DNA from: a virus
DNA: 44,736 bases
IMG/VR virus record: IMGVR_UViG_3300031537_000002
Location: 1-44,736 of that record
Strand: one strand, 5' to 3'
Part shown: one piece after another, positions 9,071 to 17,614 of the stretch
Numbering within the stretch: the stretch's first letter is position 1
Layout of the letters: every line of letters begins with the position of its first letter
Notes under the pieces: model-generated
Told to the model about the DNA's origin: nothing
What the model saw: the letters and a program-made list of their open reading frames with translations, nothing else
Databases searched by the model: none
Program-made: the position numbers and the translations under genes

Positions 9071-9892
9071 TTAAAAACCCCTGTAATATTTTCTTATTTC
9101 AAGTTCTTTTTTTGTTATTTCCCTATTTCCAGAGCCATATACAATTTCAGCTTCTTTAATTTCTTTAATTATTCGCTTCATTTCTTTATAATCACTGCTT
9201 ATTTTATGGTCAGACCCCTTAGCTTCTTTATCAAATGTATAATGTCGTTCAATATACTTGATTCCCTGGCCTACTGCATATTTAATAGCTTTTCCATGGA
9301 CCTCATGGCTTGAATAGCCATTATAAAAACTATATTTTTTCATAACACCAAGATCGCATTCGTTTAATTGCGCCGGATAAAGGCTAATGCAATGAAATAT
9401 AACATCAGCAACTTTAGGCCATGCTGAAAGAGGTATTTCGTTATCATGACACATTCCAGTGCTTACTAATATTTTAAGTCCATATTTTTGTTTATTTTTA
9501 CATAGATATTTGAATATTTCATGATCTTTATATCTCTGAGAAGGGAGTTTAATATATTTGCATTTAATTTTTTCAACTAAATCTATAACAGAATTTAATT
9601 CCTTCCCACTACAAATATAAACTAGTCCATTTTTTTCTGCTGTTTCTTTTAATTCTATATGTTGATCGATAGAAAATTCAACTGCTTTTCTATGCTCATA
9701 GAATGTATCACCTAGACTATTTTCTGGATTTCTTTTAATATTTTTAATTTTTTCTGGGAAACTATCTATGTCCCATTTTTGGAATTTAATAGCCCACAAT
9801 CCAAGCTTAGCAGCCTCACGCATCATAATTTGAGCCTTTTGCATAGACCCCTGATGATTATATCCTATTTCTGCTATTATCTTTGTATTCAT
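9071..9892 (-). CDS. neuB: NeuB-like nonulosonic (sialic) acid synthase
   Basis: 273 aa. The N-terminus IIAEIGYNHQGSMQKA is the NeuB signature. IKFQKWD, KLPSQRYKDHE, ILVSTGMC and ERHYTFDKEAKGSDH (His and metal-site region) follow in family order. The family condenses a ManNAc-type sugar with PEP. Typical NeuB proteins are ~340 aa with a C-terminal SAF/antifreeze-like lid; this one stops where that domain would begin. It overlaps the NeuA-HAD gene by 4 bases. With NanE and a HAD phosphatase beside it, a 9-phosphate route (ManNAc-6-P to Neu5Ac-9-P) is possible but not proven. Confidence 0.85.
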   Translation of the reverse strand: MNTKIIAEIGYNHQGSMQKAQIMMREAAKLGLWAIKFQKWDIDSFPEKIKNIKRNPENSLGDTFYEHRKAVEFSIDQHIELKETAEKNGLVYICSGKELNSVIDLVEKIKCKYIKLPSQRYKDHEIFKYLCKNKQKYGLKILVSTGMCHDNEIPLSAWPKVADVIFHCISLYPAQLNECDLGVMKKYSFYNGYSSHEVHGKAIKYAVGQGIKYIERHYTFDKEAKGSDHKISSDYKEMKRIIKEIKEAEIVYGSGNREITKKELEIRKYYRGF

Positions 9893-11031
9893 ACTAACCC
9901 ACTTTCAATAATATAATCAATATACTCTCTTACGGCTCCATTACCTCCGTTATTTTTGCATACATAGATTCCTTCAATTTTTTTTACCAAATAATTAGAA
10001 TCTGCAGGGCATGCTTTGTATTTGCAATATTTTAGGGCTTCTAAATCATTAGTATCATCGCCGATATAGCAAATTTCATCATTTGATATATTAAGAATAT
10101 TTTGAATATGTTTTATTTTTTCAACTTTCCCTTCCCCATACGAAGAATCAGAAAAAAAGTTAACAGTTCCAAGTTTTTTAAACTTATCAAACCTTGATCG
10201 ATTTATTCCTCCTGTTTCTGATGTTATAAGGCCACATTCAATTCCAATCTCATGTAACAAATGAAACCCTCTCCCGTCTCTATGAGAAAATTTTTTCAAT
10301 TCTTCTCCTGACTCCGAATAATAGACACATCCGTCTGTGAGTGTCCCGTCTATATCGCTAAGAAATAATTTGATTTTTTTTTTGTGTATCTCATTGTATA
10401 ATTTTTCTGCATTTATCCAATCTTCAACTGTATCTATGTCTATTAGATAATCGTCAAAATACACAACTCTTGAATCTGTAATAATATGCTTTTTGTCTAT
10501 TGCGCTTTTTTTGAAAATATAAAAAGACCCAGTTTCTGCATAAATATTATTTCTTTTTGTACCGTTTCCGTCTCTTAACGATTGATCAAAATTTATGCAT
10601 TTACCATCTTCATTCCATATGTATTTACTGTCTAGTTTTTTAACAGAAAACCCTGACTCTTTGTTATTTTTTAAAAAATCACCAATCCATAATGAAACTA
10701 AATTAAAATTTCTTATTGGAGACGTAGCTTGTAATAGAATATAAATATCAGCTTTTACAATGCTATCAATATATTTTATTGAACCATTTACATCGTGCTT
10801 ATCTAAGCTAAACCTTTCAGGCATATCAATAATTTTTACATTGTTAAAATTATTAGAAACATAATTTTTAATATCATAAAAATCTGTCATTATATATGAA
10901 TCAAAATTTAATTTTTCCATTATTTCAGCAGTGTAGTGAATTAACGGTTTACCACAAAAACTTTTAAAATTTTTTCCAGGGATTCTTTTTGATCCTTTTC
11001 TTGCCAAGCTAATACAGCTGATATTAACCAT
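9889..11031 (-). CDS. neuA: CMP-sialic acid synthetase fused to KdsC-like HAD phosphatase
   Basis: 380 aa in two domains. Residues ~1-215 are a CMP-NulO cytidylyltransferase: ARKGSKRIPGKN (nucleotide loop), LLQATSPIRN, IYAETGSFY and IDIDTVEDW. Residues ~220-380 are a HAD phosphatase of the KdsC/NeuA-C type: LFLSDIDGTLTDG (DxD nucleophile motif), LITSETGG and YIGDDTNDLEAL. Similar fusions exist in bacterial sialic and legionaminic loci. The start was set at the ATG at 11031 because AAGGA lies 8 bases upstream; a 3-codon-longer start at 11040 is possible. It overlaps the glycosyltransferase end, so translation is coupled. Confidence 0.88.
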   Translation of the reverse strand: MVNISCISLARKGSKRIPGKNFKSFCGKPLIHYTAEIMEKLNFDSYIMTDFYDIKNYVSNNFNNVKIIDMPERFSLDKHDVNGSIKYIDSIVKADIYILLQATSPIRNFNLVSLWIGDFLKNNKESGFSVKKLDSKYIWNEDGKCINFDQSLRDGNGTKRNNIYAETGSFYIFKKSAIDKKHIITDSRVVYFDDYLIDIDTVEDWINAEKLYNEIHKKKIKLFLSDIDGTLTDGCVYYSESGEELKKFSHRDGRGFHLLHEIGIECGLITSETGGINRSRFDKFKKLGTVNFFSDSSYGEGKVEKIKHIQNILNISNDEICYIGDDTNDLEALKYCKYKACPADSNYLVKKIEGIYVCKNNGGNGAVREYIDYIIESGLV

Positions 11032-12718
11032 ATAACACATCCTTAAACAATTTATTATAAGAGTCTACCATTTTTTTTATAGAAAATTCCGAGGCTCTTT
11101 GTTTTGCTTTTTGTCCATATTCTTTTTTGAATTCATAATCTGGTAGTCTTTTGATTATCTCTTTTTCCAATAACGACAAATTATTAAAATAAAATCCTAT
11201 GTCTGATATAACTTCTTTCATTGCTGGCTGATCAACTTTGCTGTACAGAAATATAGGAAGCCCAGAAGCCATTGCCTCTAATAACCCTAAACTAAATGTC
11301 TCTTGAAATGTATTATGCATATCAACAAACATTGATAATTGATTAAGTTTTTGAACCTTTTTTTCTATTTCATTTATTTTAATAGATTTATCAACTTTTA
11401 TATTATTAGCTTCTTTAAATATTCCGTTATTATTCATAAACATTATACATTTTGATCCTGGCACGGCATTTAAGATATTGTTTGTAATATTATAAGAATG
11501 AGGATGCACTTTCCCTGGGCTATATCTTGTTATTCTTCCAAAATTTTTATTATTATAATCAGGGGTTAAATTGTATTTTCCCATATCAATTCCAGGATAA
11601 ATCATTGTTGATTCCCAACCCCTCATTTTCATAATACTTTTCCAAGCATTAGTAATAGTAACAATGGCATCGCTATAAATAGATGGGCTTGTTTTCCCTG
11701 ACGTATGAATAATACTAATAAGTTTACAATCTTTTTTAGGCTTTTTAAAATTTGTATATTTATCTGCACCATTTAAAAATGATTCTACAATATACAGATC
11801 AGCATCAGGGACATTTTCATTTATATTGCAAAATTTGTGTACACCTTCAGTTTTTTCATATATGTATCTTGATATATCACCCATTTCATTTATTGTTTTC
11901 ATGCCGCCTATCTGACATATAATAGGTTTTCTTCCCGTTATTTCAATTATAGATTTTCTTTTATCCGTTTCTACAATTGGCATATCTTTTGATTTAATAT
12001 TTTCAAAAAAATTATTTCTTCCATTTTCTGTTACATTAATTATTCTATCTTTCCATTGCAAAAACTTTTCATAATATCCGAGAGCGCCTATATATTTATT
12101 CATTTTTTGATCTGTTTTAATTTCACCTGTATATTCTCCATAGTGATAATTTTCGCTTTTAATGTAATACGGAACATCGCAGCCGATTAGATATATAGGA
12201 TTAGCGCCAGAAATTAAAGCAAGATTTAACGCTGATATTCCAGACATTGCACCATTGTATAGCCCATCTTCTATATTTAATGTCGGTACATCATTTGTTT
12301 GTTTGATTTTAAATCTAACACAATCCAAATGATTAGATAGAAAATCGGTTGTATTTTTCTGAAATATTTTCCCTTTAAATTTGTTAATATCATAAGTTGT
12401 TTTTTCAAGAAATCTATTATCAAGGAAAAAAAACCATTCAAACTTATCATAATACTCAATCATATGATTTATGCCTATAGTATGACACTTGTTTAATTTC
12501 GACAAATCAATTAACTCGGCTTCTTTTCCTGCACCTACAATATAACAAGGCTCTTCTTTCCATGCATCTTTAATCCCATCATAAGGACCAAGCGTTTTAA
12601 AATTTGGAGCTAAATTACCAATATCAACTAATCTATTCCAGTTTTTATTAACATTATTCAAATCATATTTTGCAAACCTTTGCATTCTTCTAACATCTTT
12701 TAATCTAACAATGCCCAT
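11024..12718 (-). CDS. Two-domain glycosyltransferase: DUF115/GT42-like plus GT4-like
   Basis: 564 aa. The N-terminal half has CYIVGAGKEAELIDL (nucleotide-sugar loop), then SGISALNLALISGANPIYL and IGCDVPYY, the pattern of DUF115/MptE-like proteins and GT42-type sialyltransferases. The C-terminal half has a GT-B pattern ending in ETFSLGLLEAMASGLP, the GT4 donor-site motif. Placed directly upstream of neuA-neuB-nanE, it is the natural enzyme to transfer the CMP-activated sugar, and perhaps a second sugar. Acceptor unknown; virion proteins are the obvious candidates because it follows the minor head gene by one base. Confidence 0.7.
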   Translation of the reverse strand: MGIVRLKDVRRMQRFAKYDLNNVNKNWNRLVDIGNLAPNFKTLGPYDGIKDAWKEEPCYIVGAGKEAELIDLSKLNKCHTIGINHMIEYYDKFEWFFFLDNRFLEKTTYDINKFKGKIFQKNTTDFLSNHLDCVRFKIKQTNDVPTLNIEDGLYNGAMSGISALNLALISGANPIYLIGCDVPYYIKSENYHYGEYTGEIKTDQKMNKYIGALGYYEKFLQWKDRIINVTENGRNNFFENIKSKDMPIVETDKRKSIIEITGRKPIICQIGGMKTINEMGDISRYIYEKTEGVHKFCNINENVPDADLYIVESFLNGADKYTNFKKPKKDCKLISIIHTSGKTSPSIYSDAIVTITNAWKSIMKMRGWESTMIYPGIDMGKYNLTPDYNNKNFGRITRYSPGKVHPHSYNITNNILNAVPGSKCIMFMNNNGIFKEANNIKVDKSIKINEIEKKVQKLNQLSMFVDMHNTFQETFSLGLLEAMASGLPIFLYSKVDQPAMKEVISDIGFYFNNLSLLEKEIIKRLPDYEFKKEYGQKAKQRASEFSIKKMVDSYNKLFKDVLYG

Positions 12719-13654
12719 TTAAAAACCTCTCAAGTTTTTTTGTTTGTTTAAATCTTCTTTTTTATTTTTTGGTATAGATATACCTTTTGAAGATTCTTTT
12801 ATTTTTTTCTCTAATGTACCATTAGATTCTAATCCCTCTTTGAATACAATCGTTATAACGTGCCAACATTTCGGATGAAAAGGCGGCAAAAAGTCTGCTT
12901 TTGGAAAATCTTTGTCATTACCTGACAAGCTGAATATCTTACCCTCAAACTGAGCGTCAAATGGTGTTTTTGTATTATGACTAGATACCTGGACCAGGTC
13001 CCCATCTACTCCGGCGGCCGCGTTCAGAACGGATGCTGTCTGTAAGTTTCTCATTTCAGTGCGTGCTACCATATCAGCATAATATTTAACATCATAACTT
13101 CGTTGTTTCCCATTCTTGTCAATTACAGCAACAAACTTATTATCAAGCAAGTTTTTCATTAGATCATTCTGTATTCTTTTTCTAAGATTATTTATAGATG
13201 TTGTTTGAGTTAAGCGTTTTTCTATCTTCTTATTACTTATGTTTATTTGCTGGGTAGTTCTTAATACGCGATTAAATCGTTCTTCTCCAAGAATAGTACC
13301 AATTATGAACCTCTGATTTGCATTTGTTGTAGTTCTTAATATTGATTTTTTATTAAGATTTTTTTCTTTATAAGTATTAAAATCTATTGTTTTGGTTTTA
13401 AATGTAAGGCCCTTAATCCTTTGTATCTGAGAATTAAGCTCTTCGTTATAATATCCGGATAGGTTTATTTTTGACCACTTAGAAAACGCAATTCTTGATT
13501 CTTCGTATGTATTTGATATTTTTTTTCTTAACCCTGACCAGTATTTAAGATCAGTTTTCGTAGTGGATGATATTTCAACTGCATAAGATTTTAATTTCTT
13601 TTCAATTGAATCTAATCTTTTTTTTAATTTCGATATTCTACGATCTATTGCCAC
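12719..13654 (-). CDS. Minor head protein (phage minor capsid 2 / Mu F-like)
   Basis: 311 aa with a basic coiled N-terminus. The C-terminal domain has YYADMVARTEMRNLQTASV, then VQVSSHNTKTPFDAQFEGK, then a PPFHPKCWHVIT motif. The spaced His and Cys residues are typical of the Phage_min_cap2/Mu-F family bound near the portal. In most phages this gene follows the portal directly; here it comes after capsid and connector genes, an unusual order. Confidence 0.8.
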   Translation of the reverse strand: MAIDRRISKLKKRLDSIEKKLKSYAVEISSTTKTDLKYWSGLRKKISNTYEESRIAFSKWSKINLSGYYNEELNSQIQRIKGLTFKTKTIDFNTYKEKNLNKKSILRTTTNANQRFIIGTILGEERFNRVLRTTQQINISNKKIEKRLTQTTSINNLRKRIQNDLMKNLLDNKFVAVIDKNGKQRSYDVKYYADMVARTEMRNLQTASVLNAAAGVDGDLVQVSSHNTKTPFDAQFEGKIFSLSGNDKDFPKADFLPPFHPKCWHVITIVFKEGLESNGTLEKKIKESSKGISIPKNKKEDLNKQKNLRGF

Positions 13655-14069
13655 TTAAATTCCTACTAACGGAAAAAAATACACCGCCTTTATTCTGAAT
13701 ATAATCAATTAACATATCATGGATGAATTCTGGAATATCAGCAGATTTGATAAATTTCTCTTGCCATTTCAATACCTTAAAACTTTCAACTCCCTGGGTT
13801 TGAAGCGATCGTCTTTTTTCAAACTCTTCAAAGTTGACTAATATATAATTAGCTAGCTCTATCTGGGCATCTTTTACTATTTGGGAAGTTGCTGTCAAAG
13901 GAATATTAAACTTTTGTGAATTATACAACCATTTAAAGGCTGTTATAATTGATTTTGATTTGTCTGAATCACTTGCACTTTCCCATACAGAATTATTAAA
14001 CCTATCGCTCATGTATAAATTAGCCTCAGTTAATGTGATCCAACTATTTGTACCTACTGTTATAGCCAT
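13638..14069 (-). CDS. Head-tail connector (DnaT_2-like adaptor)
   Basis: The start was set at the ATG at 14067-14069 (protein begins MAITVGTNSWITLTEAN), the usual N-terminus of the DnaT_2-like/head-adaptor family of about 145 aa. A longer frame exists to 14102 but overlaps the hairpin after the capsid gene. The helical order and ANLYMSDRF...W pattern match adaptor proteins that dock on the portal. It overlaps the minor head gene by 17 bases. Confidence 0.72.
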   Translation of the reverse strand: MAITVGTNSWITLTEANLYMSDRFNNSVWESASDSDKSKSIITAFKWLYNSQKFNIPLTATSQIVKDAQIELANYILVNFEEFEKRRSLQTQGVESFKVLKWQEKFIKSADIPEFIHDMLIDYIQNKGGVFFSVSRNLSGNRS

Positions 14070-14087
14070 TATAACCCCTATAAAAAG

Positions 14088-14108
14088 AGAGGGGATTTTC
14101 ACCCCTCT
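14088..14108 (-). terminator. Hairpin after capsid gene, intrinsic-terminator-like
   Basis: On the coding strand, AGAGGGG pairs perfectly with CCCCTCT over a 7-base loop, followed by CTTTTTA. It lies right after the capsid stop inside the late operon, so it may stabilise the capsid mRNA end or partly reduce transcription of the genes beyond. Confidence 0.65.
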
Positions 14109-14114
14109 GTATTA

Positions 14115-15104
14115 TTAACCTAATGTAATTGTTTCTGCTTGATCGTCATCACCTACAATTGCGCCATAAATCGCCCATACTGCCTGGGTTTCATTAAGGG
14201 TAAGAATGTCGGTTGGTGCATTATAAGTTTTAGGTGGCATTGGTTCTGCTCTTTGAATTTTGTTTTTTGGTAGAATAAGAATTGGTGAACCTGCAGTTAC
14301 ATTACTGTTAAATGTATACTGTACATTGATGTTATAATCAACTTGCTGTGCAATTGCTGCGTTAGCTGATGCTGCTGCCTGAGTTGTAGCTCGAAAAGCT
14401 GCGTTGATTCTTCGTTTGTCCAAAGGGTTAGCATACATCACAAGCTGTGCACTTGCCATATCGCCGAAACCTTTATCTTTACAGCGATTTGTCAAATTAA
14501 ATGCTGCCTGGTTGATTGTTTGGATATCTCTCTGCAATTGTCCGTCTGCTGCTGCTCCCTGATATGCCGTTACGTGTAATGCTGCCGCAGTTGCTAATAA
14601 CGCGTAATGATTATCAGCTTTGTTTGAATAAAATTTATTTCTAAAAGCCATTGCGAGGTCCATCATTGCTGGTATTTCTCTCCAATGTATCATTGCATGA
14701 GTCCAACCTAGAGCACCGCCGTAATATTCAACATAAGCAGTTGCTTTTGTTCCTGAAATCTTATTTACTTCTATTCTTTCGCCCTCTTCAACTTTGTTAA
14801 ATGTAATTCCATTTTCTACATTATAAATATTCCAGAAGTTTTTCCCTTTTGCCAAAGTAACAAGCCTATAAACTTGATCCCATTTCAGGTCGAAGTTATC
14901 TTCCTCTACCGTGACATTAAACGCGTCAGTTGTTAACTGATCAAAATCGCTTGTAGTACCAAACGCTTGTATTTTTTTCTGATACTGTTTAATCGGTTGG
15001 TTCATAAACGCTTGTAAAGCAATAAGGAATTTAGTAGATGCAGTTTGGTCACCTTTTCTCGCACTGTTTAAAATATCAATCAATTTATCTGGATCATGAA
15101 ACAT
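14115..15104 (-). CDS. Major capsid protein
   Basis: 329 aa from the ATG at 15102-15104, chosen because it follows AAGGGGG; an upstream start at 15146 would overlap the decoration gene. Position after protease/scaffold and decoration gene, size, and HK97-type mixed alpha/beta sequence support this. Landmarks: GALGWTHAMIHWREIPAMMD and ILPKNKIQRAEPMPP. An interior segment (residues ~187-207, GQLQRDIQTINQAA) is found again at the end of the accessory protein at 22223-22777. Confidence 0.85.
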   Translation of the reverse strand: MFHDPDKLIDILNSARKGDQTASTKFLIALQAFMNQPIKQYQKKIQAFGTTSDFDQLTTDAFNVTVEEDNFDLKWDQVYRLVTLAKGKNFWNIYNVENGITFNKVEEGERIEVNKISGTKATAYVEYYGGALGWTHAMIHWREIPAMMDLAMAFRNKFYSNKADNHYALLATAAALHVTAYQGAAADGQLQRDIQTINQAAFNLTNRCKDKGFGDMASAQLVMYANPLDKRRINAAFRATTQAAASANAAIAQQVDYNINVQYTFNSNVTAGSPILILPKNKIQRAEPMPPKTYNAPTDILTLNETQAVWAIYGAIVGDDDQAETITLG

Positions 15105-15114
15105 CTTTACCCCC

Positions 15115-15504
15115 TTAAATAGCCTCATCATATCGTGTACCGTCAAATCTGATCAAAATAGTAGAAGTTGCGGCTGCTGCCGTTTCCTTTGCGGTTCCAC
15201 AATAGTAATAATCTGTACCAGCCGTACCGACTGCGTTTGCACTGATTGTATCAGTTGCCGGGTAATAATATACCCTTTCCCCTGCCTGGATATCTTCTCC
15301 TGTTCCTACTGCCTTATCAGCGAGTACCTGTCTCATCTTATATACAGGCACTGCATAATCTGGATTACCGGTAGTTACCCAGTCCGTTAAATAGAAACAA
15401 AATGTATCATTAATTACAACCGCCTCGCCTTTAGTCACATCAGCAACTGGAACGACGTCTCTCAAATGGTTATAATCGAGTGTATCTTTTGGTTCAAAAG
15501 CCAT
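15115..15504 (-). CDS. Capsid decoration protein (DUF2190-like)
   Basis: 129 aa, beta-rich, with the pattern GEDIQAGERVYYYPATDTI and TDYYYCGTAKETAAAATS, like DUF2190 decoration proteins that stud HK97-type capsids. It lies between scaffold and major capsid genes, the usual place, with a good AGGAGG site before the ATG. Ala/Thr-rich exposed strands could carry attached glycans, but no specific site is evident. Confidence 0.7.
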   Translation of the reverse strand: MAFEPKDTLDYNHLRDVVPVADVTKGEAVVINDTFCFYLTDWVTTGNPDYAVPVYKMRQVLADKAVGTGEDIQAGERVYYYPATDTISANAVGTAGTDYYYCGTAKETAAAATSTILIRFDGTRYDEAI

Positions 15505-15514
15505 GATTTACCTC

Positions 15515-16813
15515 CTATAAATCTTCTGTTAATAATTCGTTATTTTCTGCCTTTGTGAAATCTTCGCTATCAGGATCATTTGTAGGTTGATTTTTCAGGA
15601 TATCATCTTCTATTCCTTCATGTTTCAAAACTTCTCTGCGGATAGACATTTGTTTATCAACAAATTTTGTTAATCCTTCCGTTGACAAATCTTCAAGATT
15701 TTCTTTATTCTTTTTGAATACATCTTTGATGTAAGTTAACTGTCTATCTGTCAATTTTTTTTCTTTGAAAACATTTTCAATCCTTGTGTCAATATCAGCC
15801 AATTGAGCCTTTTTGTTTAAAGTAACTATGTCAGCATCTTTTTTCTTAACATCTTCTTTTATTCGGTCTAATTCTGCTTTCATGGTATCGTATTCGGCTA
15901 ATTTCTTGCCAAAAACTCTATCATCCAGCATATCATTTTCTGAAAAAAGCTGCCATGGCCGGATTGTTCTCTCGCCGACCAATTGTTTGATCTGGTCAAA
16001 CGTAATAACCTTTTTGATTTCATCAAAGTTCATGTTGTTTCCCTCGTTCTCAAATGCTTGAACAAACCCTAGCCGTCTCGCCTCTCGAAATGCCGGTTTG
16101 CTATAATTAGAATCACCTAAGGCAATTCCTGTTAATTTTTCTATAGAATCAGCAAACAGTTGACCTGCCTGCTCTATAAAATTCCAATTCGCCTCCTGGC
16201 TAATAACATCATATTTCTTAGCCTCTTCCCTTTTCTCAGGTGGGAAATAGCCCACTATTACATGACGTAATTTTCCGTTAACTTCCTCTACTTTATCACC
16301 TACAATTTCGCCTAAAGAGTCTCTTTTATTTGTAGAGTTATCTTTATTATGATTAACAAAGAATTGCACGCCTTTTGTAATGATGTTTTTTACACTATTT
16401 ACAGCTTGTTTGGTCCAGTGTATCTTTTTATATCCATCACCTAATAATCGCGGCTTTGATATACCTTCATGCATCATTGTGTAAGCTTGAAAAAAAGGAT
16501 GTTCATCTTTCTGTTTAATTTTATCAAGAGTTTCAGAATCAATCATTGCGAGTATCTCATTCTGAGAAAACGCATCTATTCTATAATTCTGTAATACGAT
16601 ATCACTTTGAAATGATTGGACTTTTTCTTTTAATATCCATTCACCTTTTTCGTTTTTTTTATATTTTCTCTTAACTGCTGACCATGCTATTTTGCGCGCG
16701 CCTTCTTCTCCATGATCAAAAGACGCATTAAAAGCGTTCATAAATATTCTTTTTGCCCTATCTGGTAATACTTTAACATTATCAGGTAATTCTTTAGTCG
16801 ATCTATAAGGCAT
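15515..16813 (-). CDS. ChaB-domain / prohead protease / scaffold fusion
   Basis: 432 aa. Residues ~1-60 match the ChaB fold (SxxELPDNVK...LPDRAKRIFMNAFN...WSAVKRKY). Residues ~90-230 look like a prohead protease: FFVNHNKDNSTNKRDSLGE holds a His and a following Ser as in phage S78-type proteases. Residues ~260-380 are a charged coiled coil, the scaffold. This would direct procapsid assembly and then cleave itself. Whether the protease is active cannot be told from sequence. Confidence 0.7.
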   Translation of the reverse strand: MPYRSTKELPDNVKVLPDRAKRIFMNAFNASFDHGEEGARKIAWSAVKRKYKKNEKGEWILKEKVQSFQSDIVLQNYRIDAFSQNEILAMIDSETLDKIKQKDEHPFFQAYTMMHEGISKPRLLGDGYKKIHWTKQAVNSVKNIITKGVQFFVNHNKDNSTNKRDSLGEIVGDKVEEVNGKLRHVIVGYFPPEKREEAKKYDVISQEANWNFIEQAGQLFADSIEKLTGIALGDSNYSKPAFREARRLGFVQAFENEGNNMNFDEIKKVITFDQIKQLVGERTIRPWQLFSENDMLDDRVFGKKLAEYDTMKAELDRIKEDVKKKDADIVTLNKKAQLADIDTRIENVFKEKKLTDRQLTYIKDVFKKNKENLEDLSTEGLTKFVDKQMSIRREVLKHEGIEDDILKNQPTNDPDSEDFTKAENNELLTEDL

Positions 16814-16984
16814 TTATTTCCCCTGCTCTTTTCTATGTTTTTTAATCTTATTAACAACTTTTGTAATATCACGTTTTGATACCTGTCTATTGTTAGGTAT
16901 AATATTATTTGTTGTTATTACAAGTTCTTTATCCACCATTTCAACTAATGGATTCCCGAGATCACTTGATTTTACATGCCCCAT
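16814..16984 (-). CDS. Small basic protein in head operon (56 aa)
   Basis: Reads MGHVKSSDLGNPLVEM... and ends in a Lys/Arg-rich helix (KHRKEQGK). Its ATG overlaps the methyltransferase stop (TAATG), and its own stop directly abuts the ChaB/protease start, so it is translated in the chain. No family recognised. Position between portal and protease suggests a small head or DNA-binding accessory protein. Confidence 0.7.
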   Translation of the reverse strand: MGHVKSSDLGNPLVEMVDKELVITTNNIIPNNRQVSKRDITKVVNKIKKHRKEQGK

Positions 16985-17544
16985 TATTTACACCTCTTTT
17001 TATATTTAATCCAGCTAGAGTCATGAAACACAACATCTGGCTTTCCTATAATTTCATCAACTGCTTTAACAACTCCTGGAAATTGACTACAATAATCATG
17101 TCCACATACAGCATTCTTAACTCTATCTTTCCAAAGATTTAAGTCTTTTTTTACTTCCTCATAAGAATGACAACCATCAATGTATATAAAATTAAACTTG
17201 GTATCACTAGATTGTCCTGAGTCTGTCATATAATCAAAATAAGCTGCAGCCTCTTCTGAAGTCATCTTAATCTTTTTAATATTTTTTATATTTTCTGTTC
17301 TTTTATCAAATATTTTTTCAACAACATTCATATTGAATTTAGTGTTAATACCTTCAGTTGCTTTCCACGGATCAACACATACAACTAATTTAAAATGTTT
17401 TTGAAACTCTATAGCGCTAATTCCTGTCCAACTACCTATTTCTATAATAGTTTTTTGGCTTAAATTATAATTATTGTCTAATTCCATGATCATATTATGC
17501 AAACCAAGTATACTTTTTTCCGTTCTTTCTGGAATATTTCCCAT
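16984..17544 (-). CDS. Class I SAM-dependent methyltransferase (Methyltransf_24-like)
   Basis: 186 aa. IIEIGSWTGISAIEF is motif I (SAM loop). FNFIYIDGCHSYEEVKKDL and the downstream Gly-His-Asp region match the Methyltransf_24 group, often found in glycan and macrolide O-methylation loci. It sits between portal and protease in the head operon, not a usual place, and may belong functionally with the glycan block at 7.9-12.7 kb. Substrate unknown. Confidence 0.75.
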   Translation of the reverse strand: MGNIPERTEKSILGLHNMIMELDNNYNLSQKTIIEIGSWTGISAIEFQKHFKLVVCVDPWKATEGINTKFNMNVVEKIFDKRTENIKNIKKIKMTSEEAAAYFDYMTDSGQSSDTKFNFIYIDGCHSYEEVKKDLNLWKDRVKNAVCGHDYCSQFPGVVKAVDEIIGKPDVVFHDSSWIKYKKRCK

Positions 17545-17561
17545 TTTTCTAACCTCTACAA

Positions 17562-17600
17562 AAAAATATCATTGACAATTACAGCTGTTAAGATATTTTT
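17562..17600 (-). other. Stem-loop between portal and methyltransferase genes
   Basis: AAAAATATC pairs with GATATTTTT over a 21-base loop on the coding strand, followed by TTTG. It is purely A/U paired, so weak; it may be an mRNA end or attenuator. Confidence 0.35.
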
Positions 17601-17614
17601 CAAATTATATACAA

